Assembly: GCA_945898105.1 (NCBI GenBank)
Contig: CAMDHL010000020.1
Coordinates: 1-15,383 of the forward strand
Direction: 5' to 3'
From: Comamonas sp. lk
Lineage (GTDB): Bacteria > Pseudomonadota > Gammaproteobacteria > Burkholderiales > Burkholderiaceae_C
DNA length: 15,383 nt
Under the pieces are notes generated by a model. It worked only from the letters and a program-made list of their open reading frames with translations. It ran no database searches and was not told where the DNA came from. A program made the position numbers and the translations under genes. Below are positions 1 to 7,494 of the stretch, piece after piece. The stretch's first letter is position 1. Each line of letters begins with the position of its first letter.

Positions 1-1353
1 GTCTTGGAAGTTAAAACCACTCGACTGGTCGAAACGGTACTCTGTTTTCCATTGCGTCGTTGAGTTGACTTGATAGTTGGTACCGAAGGTCAATCGGGCT
101 AAGTTAGCACCAGTTGTCGCGTAACCTTTCTCATCTGGATCAAACGCACCTTTATCATCATTACGTTTGGGCCCCAGACCATTGCCGTAGATGCCGCCGT
201 TATCGTAATAGGTGCCGCCCCCGTTCTCGCTGTTCATCAAGTAATCAGCGCGCGCTAGCAATTGGAGGCGGGGCACAATTTTGTAACCCACCAATCCAGA
301 AACGCCTTGCCAGCTGGTGCCGCTGCCGTTGGCACCGGCGCGGTCCATACGACCAATAGTGAATTGTCCATTGACTTGCCAATCGCCCCGTGTGATACCG
401 CCGTCAAGTGCCATGATATCGAACACCCTGTTGCCACGTCCATGCAACCCAGACAGGCCGACATACGTGGTGTCATTCACATACCAGTCCCCGCGGTAGG
501 CAAAAATGGTAGTTTTTGCGGTTGAGCCAGCGGGATAGACTTGGTCGTCTGCGGTGGCCGACGCCGAAAGCATGGGAACCATCTCACCAGTGATCGCGTC
601 AGCAACCATTTTTGCGCGCGTAAAACCTTGGTAATCTGCGTTTGCATAGTCGCCCTTTCCGGTGTCCGAAGCACCATCCGCATTACCCAGCACCCACTTC
701 AAAGCATAATTCCCATCGTCCAAGGTATAGGACATACCAATACCGGTATAAGCGGTCGCGCCCGCCAAATCGTACAAAGCGTTATGGGTAATTAACTGGT
801 TACCTAAGGTCGAATTTGCATTGGGAAACGCAAATTCATAACCCTGAAAATCTGGCATGAAACCGGCAATGATGCGCGAAGTTTTATTTACTGGGATAGA
901 CAGTGATGCTTCATGCACCAACGGGTCGCCGCCCGGTAAGAGGCGCAAGGTCCAATCCACTCCCTCGCCGTCCTGCGATTCTTTGGTGATCTGGATCATG
1001 CCCAATTCACCTACGGCATAACCAGCACTTGCTCCAAATTCATGGCTTGCATCGATACTGTTGTACTTATAAGCCGCCTCAATCACGCCATTAATCTTCA
1101 TGCCCTTGAAGCCGGATTCTTCCTTGCCATCTTCGCCCAAGTCCAAACGCTGTTCCAAACGATTAACTTGTTGAGACAACGGAGTCAGATTAGGCTGGGC
1201 ACTGATGGCCTCCACCTTTTGCTGCAAGGTTTGCAGCTGGGCCTTTAAGGCCTGGATTTCCTTTTGCAATTCCGCGGCCGATTGCGCATGGGCGCCAGCC
1301 CATGGGAGTACACCGGCCAAAGCCACGATCCATAGTTTCTTCTTCAAGTTCAT
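1..1353 (-). CDS. DUF3138-like outer-membrane beta-barrel (porin-like) protein, C-terminus beyond left edge
   Basis: The reading frame is open from an ATG at 1353 to the first base of the window, giving 451 codons with no stop, so the C-terminus is missing. The start has a good ribosome site (AAGGAG, 7 bases upstream). The product begins with a Sec signal peptide (MNLKKKLW, hydrophobic core, AHA|Q cleavage near residue 23). A heptad-like coiled coil follows at about residues 26-75 (ELQKEIQALKAQLQTLQQKV). The rest is rich in Gly, Asn, Tyr and Asp with alternating strands, as in outer-membrane barrels. Segments such as VHEASLSIPV, LITHNALYDL, SGLVGYK and WKTEYRFDQ resemble what I recall of the DUF3138 family of Burkholderiales; this is from memory, not a search. 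It lies 50 bases downstream of the last permease gene in the same direction. A role in polyamine passage across the outer membrane is inferred from position only. Confidence 0.75.
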   Translation of the reverse strand, partial: MNLKKKLWIVALAGVLPWAGAHAQSAAELQKEIQALKAQLQTLQQKVEAISAQPNLTPLSQQVNRLEQRLDLGEDGKEESGFKGMKINGVIEAAYKYNSIDASHEFGASAGYAVGELGMIQITKESQDGEGVDWTLRLLPGGDPLVHEASLSIPVNKTSRIIAGFMPDFQGYEFAFPNANSTLGNQLITHNALYDLAGATAYTGIGMSYTLDDGNYALKWVLGNADGASDTGKGDYANADYQGFTRAKMVADAITGEMVPMLSASATADDQVYPAGSTAKTTIFAYRGDWYVNDTTYVGLSGLHGRGNRVFDIMALDGGITRGDWQVNGQFTIGRMDRAGANGSGTSWQGVSGLVGYKIVPRLQLLARADYLMNSENGGGTYYDNGGIYGNGLGPKRNDDKGAFDPDEKGYATTGANLARLTFGTNYQVNSTTQWKTEYRFDQSSGFNFQD

Positions 1354-1403
1354 TGCTTACTCCTTATGTAAATAAATCCCAAACTCGTAGCACACCAGCG
1401 CTG

Positions 1404-2243
1404 CTAATCCACTTTACGATAAGCCGCCGCCATTTCCTGCGCCCGGCGCTTCTCAAAGCGGGACATCCAAATACTCGCCAAAAGAACGCCGATGCTCACC
1501 ACCACGACCGTCAAAGTGGCTACCGTATTCACACTGGGGTTCAGGCCCAGCCTGGCGCGGCTGAAAATCGTAATCGGCATGGTAGTCGAACCTGGGCCGT
1601 TGAGAAAGGCCGAAATTACCACATCGTCCAGCGATAGCGTAAAAGTCAACAACCAGGCGGAAGCCAGGGCCTGAGAAATCAAGGGCAACGTAATCAGAAA
1701 GAACACCTGCGCAGGCAAGGCACCTAGGTCTTGGGCGGCTTCTTCTAAGGCAGGACTCATCTCCTGCAAGCGCGAAAGTACCACCACAGTGGCATAGGAC
1801 ATGCCCAGCAAGGTGTGACCCAACCAGATGGTGGCAAATCCGCGGTCCGGAAAGCCAAACAATTTTTGTGCCGACACCAGCATCAAGAGCAGGGACAACC
1901 CAATGATGACCTCGGGCATGACCAGCGGGGAATTGACCATGCCCGCAAACAAGGTGCGGCCTGGAAAGCGTTTGAAGCGGTGCAAGGTAATAGCCGCCAG
2001 CGTGCCCAGCACGACCGAGGAACATGCGGTGGCAAAAGCGATTTTTAAGGACAACTTGAAGCCGTCGATGATTTCTGTGTCCTGCATCAAGGCCTCATAC
2101 CATCTAAGCGAGAAGCCACCCCAGTGGGTCACCATCGGGCTGGCGTTGAAGCTAAATACGATCAAGGTGATGATGGGCAGGTACAAAAACACATACACCC
2201 CGCCCATCCAGGCAAAACCGGTACTGCGGCCCAGCGCGCTCAT
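1404..2243 (-). CDS. potI: Polyamine ABC transporter permease, PotI/PotC type (copy 1)
   Basis: A 279-residue inner-membrane permease of the PotI/PotC family, one half of the channel of a putrescine/spermidine importer. About six membrane segments are visible, near residues 12-32, 66-88, 104-125, 138-158, 184-206 and 238-259. The cytoplasmic EAA loop that docks onto the ATPase is at about 168-187 (EEAAQDLGALPAQVF). The family sequence LVMPEVIIGLSLLL and the SLDDVVIS segment near 204-211 are present. Its ATG overlaps the stop of the upstream potH by four bases (ATGA), the usual sign of translational coupling. Length matches the family (E. coli PotI is about 280 residues). It belongs with the potF-potG-potH set upstream. 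A paralogue lies at 5619-6470. Confidence 0.92.
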   Translation of the reverse strand: MSALGRSTGFAWMGGVYVFLYLPIITLIVFSFNASPMVTHWGGFSLRWYEALMQDTEIIDGFKLSLKIAFATACSSVVLGTLAAITLHRFKRFPGRTLFAGMVNSPLVMPEVIIGLSLLLMLVSAQKLFGFPDRGFATIWLGHTLLGMSYATVVVLSRLQEMSPALEEAAQDLGALPAQVFFLITLPLISQALASAWLLTFTLSLDDVVISAFLNGPGSTTMPITIFSRARLGLNPSVNTVATLTVVVVSIGVLLASIWMSRFEKRRAQEMAAAYRKVD

Positions 2244-3163
2244 GCGCGGCCCCCGGCCGTGCTTTCGGCCTGGTGCTTGTTGAATAAGGCCAGCGGGATG
2301 ATGATGAGGGCGACCATGGCCACGGCCACGCTGGCGGCCATGGGCCAGTCGTTATTACTGAAAAACTCGTCCCACAGCACGTGGCCGATCATTAAGGTCT
2401 CGGGGCCACCAAGAAGCTCTGGAATCACAAATTCGCCTACGCAAGGGATAAACACCAGCATGGAGCCCGCGATGATGCCGCTGGCGGACAGGGGCACGGT
2501 AATGCGCCAAAAGGCCTGCCAGGGCGTGGCACCCAAGTCCAGCGCGGCTTCCAAAAGGCTTAAGTCCATCTTTACCAGATTGGCGTAGAGCGGCAAAATC
2601 ATAAAGGGTACATAGGTGTACACCATGCCCAACACCAGCGAAAACGGTGTGTTCATCATCTTGATGGGTTCGGCGATCAAGCCCAGTGCGATAGCTACGT
2701 TATTGAATACACCGGCATCAGCCAGCAGCATCTTCCAGGCATAGACGCGCAACAAAAACGAGGTCCAAAAAGGCAGCATCACCAACATTAGCAAAGCCGG
2801 GCGCCGATCCGCAGGGCTGCGCGCCAGGAAGTAGGCAAAGGGGTAGGCGATAAACAAACAAATGGCCGTGGTAATGGCCGCGATCTTGATTGAGCTGAGG
2901 TAGGCGGTGAGGTAGAGCGCGTCCTGGGTCAGGCTGATGTAGTTGCCATATTTAAGCGCCAGAAAAATCGTATCGTCTTTGAAGGTCAGCACATCTTTAA
3001 AAAACACCGTGTCCATTTCGGACACGCTGATTTTGAAGACGACCAAGAATGGCAACAAAAAAAACAGCAGCAAAAATACCATGGGCACGCTGATGACTAC
3101 CACCCTCCCCCAGCGCGCCACCAAGTGGGCGTAGCCGGGGTTGGTGGGAGCAAGAGTGCTCAT
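2240..3163 (-). CDS. potH: Polyamine ABC transporter permease, PotH/PotB type (copy 1)
   Basis: A 307-residue permease, the partner of PotI in the inner-membrane channel. A first membrane helix at about 20-44 is followed by a periplasmic segment of roughly 45 residues and then five more helices. The signature MLPFWTSFLLRVYAWK is at about 129-144, and the EAA loop for ATPase contact is at about 205-224 (EAALDLGATPWQAFW). The segment FVIPELLGGPETLMIG is typical of PotB/PotH. The ATG at 3163 lies four bases after the potG stop; the purine-rich AAGGG before it is very close to the start, so initiation probably relies on reinitiation after potG. The 3' end overlaps potI by four bases. A paralogue lies at 6479-7411, and one stretch of 37 bases is almost identical between the two. 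Confidence 0.93.
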   Translation of the reverse strand: MSTLAPTNPGYAHLVARWGRVVVISVPMVFLLLFFLLPFLVVFKISVSEMDTVFFKDVLTFKDDTIFLALKYGNYISLTQDALYLTAYLSSIKIAAITTAICLFIAYPFAYFLARSPADRRPALLMLVMLPFWTSFLLRVYAWKMLLADAGVFNNVAIALGLIAEPIKMMNTPFSLVLGMVYTYVPFMILPLYANLVKMDLSLLEAALDLGATPWQAFWRITVPLSASGIIAGSMLVFIPCVGEFVIPELLGGPETLMIGHVLWDEFFSNNDWPMAASVAVAMVALIIIPLALFNKHQAESTAGGRA

Positions 3164-3167
3164 GCCC

Positions 3168-4313
3168 TTAGCGCGTCAGCACCACCACATCGCTACCGCA
3201 CCACCAAACATAGACCTGATCGCCCCAGGTGAGGGACGAGCTGCCATGGCGGGCGTCATTGGTATGCGTTACTTTGACCACTAGGCCACTGGCGAGCTTG
3301 ACGTGGTAGGTGGTGAGGCTTCCCAGGTAAGCCAGCTCGGTAATCACGCCTTGCGCCAGGTTGTAGCCCACTTCAGCGGCCAGTTCGCGCTGCGCGTCCG
3401 TGACTCTCTCGCTCTGGATAGACATTTTTTCCGGACGTACCGCCACGTGCACGTCCATGCCTTGGGTGCCAGTTATACCGTGACTAACGTAGTGTTTGCA
3501 ATCCACCGAAGTGATGATGACGTGGTCGGCCTCATCAACTTCGACCGCGCCTTTAAAGATATTGACTGTGCCAATAAAGTCGGCCACAAACAGGCAATTA
3601 GGCGTTTCGTAAATCTCGGCGGGCTTGCCGATCTGCAAAATTTTTCCCTCGCTCATGACGCCGATTCGGGTCGCCATCGTCATGGCCTCTTCCTGGTCGT
3701 GCGTCACCATCACGCAGGTCACGCCCACACGCTCGATGATGTCCACCAGTTCGAGCTGGGTGCGCTGGCGTAGCTTGGCGTCCAATGCCCCTAAGGGTTC
3801 GTCCAGCAAGAGTAGCTTGGGACGCTTGGCCAAGCTGCGTGCCAAAGCGACGCGTTGCTGTTGGCCGCCCGATAGTTGGTGTGGTTTGCGCTTGGCGTAT
3901 TGCTTGAGCTGCACCAGGTCCAGCATTTGCGTTACCCGCTCTTCAATCTGGTCTTTGGGCATGCCGTCGCGCTTAAGGCCGAAAGCCACGTTTTCCCAAA
4001 CCGTCAGGTGCGGAAAAAGCGCATAGCTTTGGAACATCATATTGATTGGGCGCTCGTAAGGCGCCAGACCCACAATGTCCTGACCCGCCAGCAGTATCTG
4101 CCCCGAAGTTGGCACTTCAAACCCGGCCAGCATGCGCAGCAAGGTGGATTTGCCGCAGCCCGAAGAGCCTAGCAAAGCAAAAATCTCGCCCTGCGCGATA
4201 TTCAGGCTAACGTCGTCTACCGCAAAGACATCGTCAAACTTTTTGACGATGTGCTGAATTTGCAAAAAAGGGGCGGCCTCTGCAGCGCGCGCTAAAGATT
4301 CGTTGGGTGCCAC
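3168..4313 (-). CDS. potG: Polyamine ABC transporter ATP-binding protein, PotG/PotA type
   Basis: A 381-residue ATPase that powers polyamine import from the cytoplasmic face. All nucleotide-binding elements are intact: Walker A GSSGCGKST at 49-57, Q-loop glutamine at 95, signature LSGGQ at 147-151, Walker B LLLLDEP at 167-173 and switch histidine at 205. The C-terminal third (from about 285) is a TOBE-like regulatory domain. Length agrees with E. coli PotG and PotA (about 377). The start is GTG at 4313, chosen because AGGAA lies six bases upstream. It follows potF copy 1 by 33 bases and precedes potH by four. It is the only ATPase in the window although there are two permease pairs, so it may serve both. 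Confidence 0.95.
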   Translation of the reverse strand: MAPNESLARAAEAAPFLQIQHIVKKFDDVFAVDDVSLNIAQGEIFALLGSSGCGKSTLLRMLAGFEVPTSGQILLAGQDIVGLAPYERPINMMFQSYALFPHLTVWENVAFGLKRDGMPKDQIEERVTQMLDLVQLKQYAKRKPHQLSGGQQQRVALARSLAKRPKLLLLDEPLGALDAKLRQRTQLELVDIIERVGVTCVMVTHDQEEAMTMATRIGVMSEGKILQIGKPAEIYETPNCLFVADFIGTVNIFKGAVEVDEADHVIITSVDCKHYVSHGITGTQGMDVHVAVRPEKMSIQSERVTDAQRELAAEVGYNLAQGVITELAYLGSLTTYHVKLASGLVVKVTHTNDARHGSSSLTWGDQVYVWWCGSDVVVLTR

Positions 4314-4346
4314 GCAAGCTTCCTGATTAAATACCAGCGCACTTTT

Positions 4347-5477
4347 TTAGATGCCAGTTTTGAACGAGGTGTAAGCGCGTGTCGCCAAGCGGCGCACGTC
4401 GTTACTCAAGGCCTTTGGCGCCACCATAGTTGCCATCTCGGCGCTGGAGGGAAATACCGAGGGGTTCTTCGCCACTTCGGGACTGATGAATTTGCGCGAC
4501 TCCTTATTAGGGTTGGCGTATTTCACTTTATTGGTGAGGCCAGCATGCACCTCGGGGCGCATGATGTAGTTCATGAACTTCAAAGCGTTTTGCGGGTGGG
4601 CTGCGTCGGCAGGAATGGCCATCATGTCAAAAAACAGCACTGCACCGGTTTTGGGCACGAAGGCCACCACGTCCTGCCCGGTTTTACCTTCGATGGCGCG
4701 GGCGCGAGCGATATTGATGTCGCCATTCCAACCCAGCGCCAGGCAAATGGAACCACTGGCCATGTCATTGATGTAACCCGAAGAGCTGAACAGCGTCACA
4801 TAAGGTCGAACGCCTTTGAGTAAGGCCAACGCCTCTTTGTAGTCGTCGGCGTTTTTGCTGTAGGGGTCTTTGCCCAAGTAATGCAAGGCTGCGGGCAGGA
4901 CTTCGGTGGCGCTATCGAGCGTGCTCACGCCACAGCTCTTGAGTTTGCTTGCGTATTTAGGGTTGAAGAATAACTCCCAGACATTGGCTGGCATCGGCTC
5001 GTTACCCAGGGCCGCCTTCACCTTGGCGGTGTTGATGCCTATCGTGGTGTAACCCCAGAGCCAGTTGACCAGGTACTGGTTGCCAGGGTCAATATTGGCG
5101 ATTTGGGCCTGGATGTCCGGATCCAGGTTTTTCAGGTTGGGGAGTTGGGCTTTATCCAACTTGGCCAAGAGACCGCCATCCATTTGCAAGCGGGCAAAGG
5201 TGGAGGACGGAACCACAATGTCATAGCCGGTTTTGCCGGCGACCAGCTTGGCATGCAAAATTTCGTTGTTGTCATAGGTGTCGTAACGCACCTTGATGCC
5301 GGTCTCTTTTTCAAAGTTAGAGATGGTGTCCTCGGCCAGATAGTCGGACCAGTTATAAATATTGAGAACTTTTTCTTCGTCGGCCAGCACAGGATTGGCA
5401 CCGCCAAGCAGGCCACAGATCAAGGTAGCGCTGAGCACCCATTTGCGTCCCAATGTGAATTTACGAGCAGTAAGCAC
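4347..5477 (-). CDS. potF: Periplasmic putrescine/polyamine-binding protein, PotF type (copy 1)
   Basis: A 376-residue substrate-binding protein that delivers polyamine to the PotH/PotI channel in the periplasm. From the preferred GTG start it has a classical Sec signal peptide (basic MLTARKFTLGRK, hydrophobic core, cleavage near VLA|DEE at 32-33) and no proper lipobox. The mature protein opens with VLNIYNWSDYLAEDT. It keeps residues known to contact putrescine in E. coli PotF: the Trp-Ser-Asp of YNWSDY, the serine of VVPSS, the glutamate of SATEV, the Trp and Asp of GWNGD, the Asp of FFDMMA and the Tyr of KYANPN. An in-frame ATG at 5483 directly abuts the AAGGAG site, which leaves no spacer, so GTG at 5477 (six-base spacer) is preferred. 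A still longer frame begins with GTG at 5573 and lacks a ribosome site. Putrescine is the likely ligand; this is an inference. Confidence 0.9.
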   Translation of the reverse strand: MLTARKFTLGRKWVLSATLICGLLGGANPVLADEEKVLNIYNWSDYLAEDTISNFEKETGIKVRYDTYDNNEILHAKLVAGKTGYDIVVPSSTFARLQMDGGLLAKLDKAQLPNLKNLDPDIQAQIANIDPGNQYLVNWLWGYTTIGINTAKVKAALGNEPMPANVWELFFNPKYASKLKSCGVSTLDSATEVLPAALHYLGKDPYSKNADDYKEALALLKGVRPYVTLFSSSGYINDMASGSICLALGWNGDINIARARAIEGKTGQDVVAFVPKTGAVLFFDMMAIPADAAHPQNALKFMNYIMRPEVHAGLTNKVKYANPNKESRKFISPEVAKNPSVFPSSAEMATMVAPKALSNDVRRLATRAYTSFKTGI

Positions 5478-5483
5478 AACCAT

Positions 5484-5489
5484 CTCCTT
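5484..5489 (-). promoter_or_regulatory. Ribosome binding site that decides the potF copy 1 start
   Basis: AAGGAG on the minus strand touches the ATG at 5483 with no spacer but lies six bases before the in-frame GTG at 5477. The spacing favours the GTG, two codons later. Both starts leave the signal peptide intact, so the consequence is two residues at the N-terminus. Confidence 0.6.
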
Positions 5490-5618
5490 AAAAACAATCA
5501 AAAAGACATACACGCCAATCGCAAGCCCCGCCAATGGTTGGGATGGTAATCCCGTTTTGGCCTGAAGAAGCACCCAAGCCTGCCCGAGACCTATAAAACT
5601 CAGCGTTCGCCACGAAAG

Positions 5619-6470
5619 CTAGGGGGTTGCGCCAGACTCGGAAACCGCCAGTTGCGCCTCGCGCGCGTGTCGCCGAGCTTGCCTAGCCACCCGAACACTG
5701 TAAACAATTACGAAGCTAGTAATCACAACAATGAGTAATGTTGCAGCCGCGTAGATGGTTGGATTGATCCCCCTCCGGGCGTAGCCAAAGATGACCTGCG
5801 GCAGGGTATTTACCCCGGGACCGGACAAAAACTCAGAAATCACCACATCATCAAAGGAGAGCGTAAAAGACAACAAAAACGCAGCCATGATCGCCTGCGC
5901 AATATTGGGTAACGTAACCAATAGGAATACCTGAAACGGCCGAGCCCCCAAATCCATGGCGGCCTCTTCAATCGAGCGGTCCACCTCCAACAGGCGCGAC
6001 TGCACCACCACCATGGCGTAGGCCATGCCCAAAAGCGTATGCCCCAAAATGATGGTGAACAAGCCCCGCTCGGGCCAGCCAAACACGTTTTGAATGCCGA
6101 CCATAAGCAGCAGCAGGGATAGGCCAATAACCACTTCGGGCATCACCAGCGGTGCATTCACCATGCCGGAAAACACCGTTCGCCCGGCAAAGCGCTGATA
6201 GCGCACCAACACAAAGGCAGCAAAAGTACCCAGTACCGCTGACAAAATGCCCGTAGCCAGCGCGATTTGCAAGGACAGCCAGAAGCCTTCAACGATTTTG
6301 TTGTCCCGCCCCAAGGCCTCGTACCAGCGCAGGGAAAAGCCGGTAAACACCGTATCCTGGCGGCTACTGTTAAAGGAAAAAACCACCATAAACAACAGTG
6401 GCAAATATAGGAACAGAAAAATCAAAACCATCCAGGCCCGGCCGAAATAATCTTGCGCAAGGCGGTACAT
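5619..6470 (-). CDS. potI: Polyamine ABC transporter permease, PotI/PotC type (copy 2)
   Basis: A 283-residue inner-membrane permease closely related to the copy at 1404-2243. It shares the layout of six membrane segments, the sequences FSLRWYEAL, GMVNAPLVMPEVVIGLSLL and LGHTLLGMAYA, the EAA loop at about 169-188 (EEAAMDLGARPFQVF) and the SFDDVVIS segment. The ATG at 6470 lies eight bases after the potH stop. The ribosome site TAGGA includes that stop codon, so the two genes are probably translationally coupled. After its stop come 141 bases before the start of potF copy 1, with no convincing terminator, so transcription may continue into the second transporter set. No ATPase gene is directly attached to this permease pair. 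Confidence 0.92.
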   Translation of the reverse strand: MYRLAQDYFGRAWMVLIFLFLYLPLLFMVVFSFNSSRQDTVFTGFSLRWYEALGRDNKIVEGFWLSLQIALATGILSAVLGTFAAFVLVRYQRFAGRTVFSGMVNAPLVMPEVVIGLSLLLLMVGIQNVFGWPERGLFTIILGHTLLGMAYAMVVVQSRLLEVDRSIEEAAMDLGARPFQVFLLVTLPNIAQAIMAAFLLSFTLSFDDVVISEFLSGPGVNTLPQVIFGYARRGINPTIYAAATLLIVVITSFVIVYSVRVARQARRHAREAQLAVSESGATP

Positions 6471-6478
6471 AGTCGGTC

Positions 6479-7411
6479 CTAAACCTTCTCGGGTGCGGCC
6501 TGCGCCGCCGAGCGGTAATAAAGGGCCAGCGGCACCACGATGAGCGCAATCATGCTCACCGCCAGGGCGCTGGCACGCGGCCAGTTGTTACTGGTAAACA
6601 TTTCGTCCCAGACCACACGCCCTACCATGATGTTTTCTGGCCCGCCTAGCAGGGAGGGAATCACAAATTCACCTACCGCCGGGATAAACACCAACATAAA
6701 ACCGGCGATGATGCCGGCGCGTGACAAGGGGACGGTCACCAGCCAAAAAGCCTTGAAGGGCGAAGCGCCCAGGTCGTACGCTGCTTCCAGCAGTCGAAGG
6801 TCTAGCTTGACCAGGGTGGCATACAAGGGCAGCACCATAAAAGGCAAATAAACATAAGTCATGCCCACCAACATGGACACATCGGTATAGAGCATTTGCA
6901 CCGGTTCGTCTACCAGCCCTAGCGCCATAAACAAGCGGTTGAGCACACCTTGGTCGGCCAATATGCCCTTCCAGGCATACACACGCAACAAAAACGAAGT
7001 CCAAAAAGGCAGCATCACCATCATCAGCAGCGCCGGGCGCAGCGCGGGCGATGAGCGGGCAATCGCATAGGCAAAAGGGTAGCCCAAAATCAAGCAAAAA
7101 ATGGCGGTGCAAAAGGCGTACGCCAAAGAGCGTAGGTAGGCCTCGACATAAATCGTCTGCACCAGGCCCGTGCCGTCTTCATTTGCAAAAATGCTGCTGT
7201 AGTTTTCGTACTTCAGCCGCAGCACGCCGGCCTGCGAATCCCACAGCGGCTTGAAGGGATGGATGTCGTTGCCCATATCCACGAAGCTGATATAGAGCAA
7301 GACCAGAAACGGGAGCATGAAGAAAAACAGCAGCCAGGCCATGGGCACGCCAATGACAAAACGCCGGCCCGGTGTGGGCAGGCGTTTGAATAAGCCAGTG
7401 AAAAATTGCAT
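6479..7411 (-). CDS. potH: Polyamine ABC transporter permease, PotH/PotB type (copy 2)
   Basis: A 310-residue permease, paralogue of the gene at 2240-3163. It has a first membrane helix at about 19-42, a periplasmic stretch to about 90, the signature MLPFWTSFLLRVYAWK at about 133-148 and the EAA loop at about 209-228 (EAAYDLGASPFKAFW). FVIPSLLGGPENIMVG near the C-terminus is typical of PotB/PotH. The ATG at 7411 has no recognisable Shine-Dalgarno sequence (the preceding bases are C-rich), and a strong terminator hairpin lies about 30 bases upstream. Both suggest lower expression than the binding-protein gene before it. It pairs with potI copy 2, eight bases downstream. Confidence 0.92.
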   Translation of the reverse strand: MQFFTGLFKRLPTPGRRFVIGVPMAWLLFFFMLPFLVLLYISFVDMGNDIHPFKPLWDSQAGVLRLKYENYSSIFANEDGTGLVQTIYVEAYLRSLAYAFCTAIFCLILGYPFAYAIARSSPALRPALLMMVMLPFWTSFLLRVYAWKGILADQGVLNRLFMALGLVDEPVQMLYTDVSMLVGMTYVYLPFMVLPLYATLVKLDLRLLEAAYDLGASPFKAFWLVTVPLSRAGIIAGFMLVFIPAVGEFVIPSLLGGPENIMVGRVVWDEMFTSNNWPRASALAVSMIALIVVPLALYYRSAAQAAPEKV

Positions 7412-7437
7412 GGCGGGGCAGCTAGGCGGCAGGCAAC

Positions 7438-7475
7438 AAAAAAGGACTGTTCACGCCATGCATAGAACAGTCCTT
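7438..7475 (-). terminator. Rho-independent terminator between potF copy 2 and potH copy 2
   Basis: On the minus strand an 11-base arm AAGGACTGTTC (7475-7465) and its perfect complement GAACAGTCCTT (7452-7442) enclose a 12-base loop. The second arm runs straight into four more T residues (7441-7438), so the transcript would end in a run of six U. It lies 20 bases after the potF copy 2 stop and 27 bases before the potH copy 2 start. The plus-strand reading has no U tract, so it acts on the minus strand. It probably works as a partial terminator that lowers permease expression relative to the binding protein. Confidence 0.85.
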
Positions 7476-7494
7476 GTGCCTAAGGCGCGCGCAG

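Noticed and set aside
5540..5553. Hairpin GGGAT/ATCCC with four-base loop, followed by TTTT on the plus strand
   Set aside because: Only five pairs, and the T run is on the strand opposite to all nearby genes. It cannot terminate potI copy 2, so it was not listed as a terminator.
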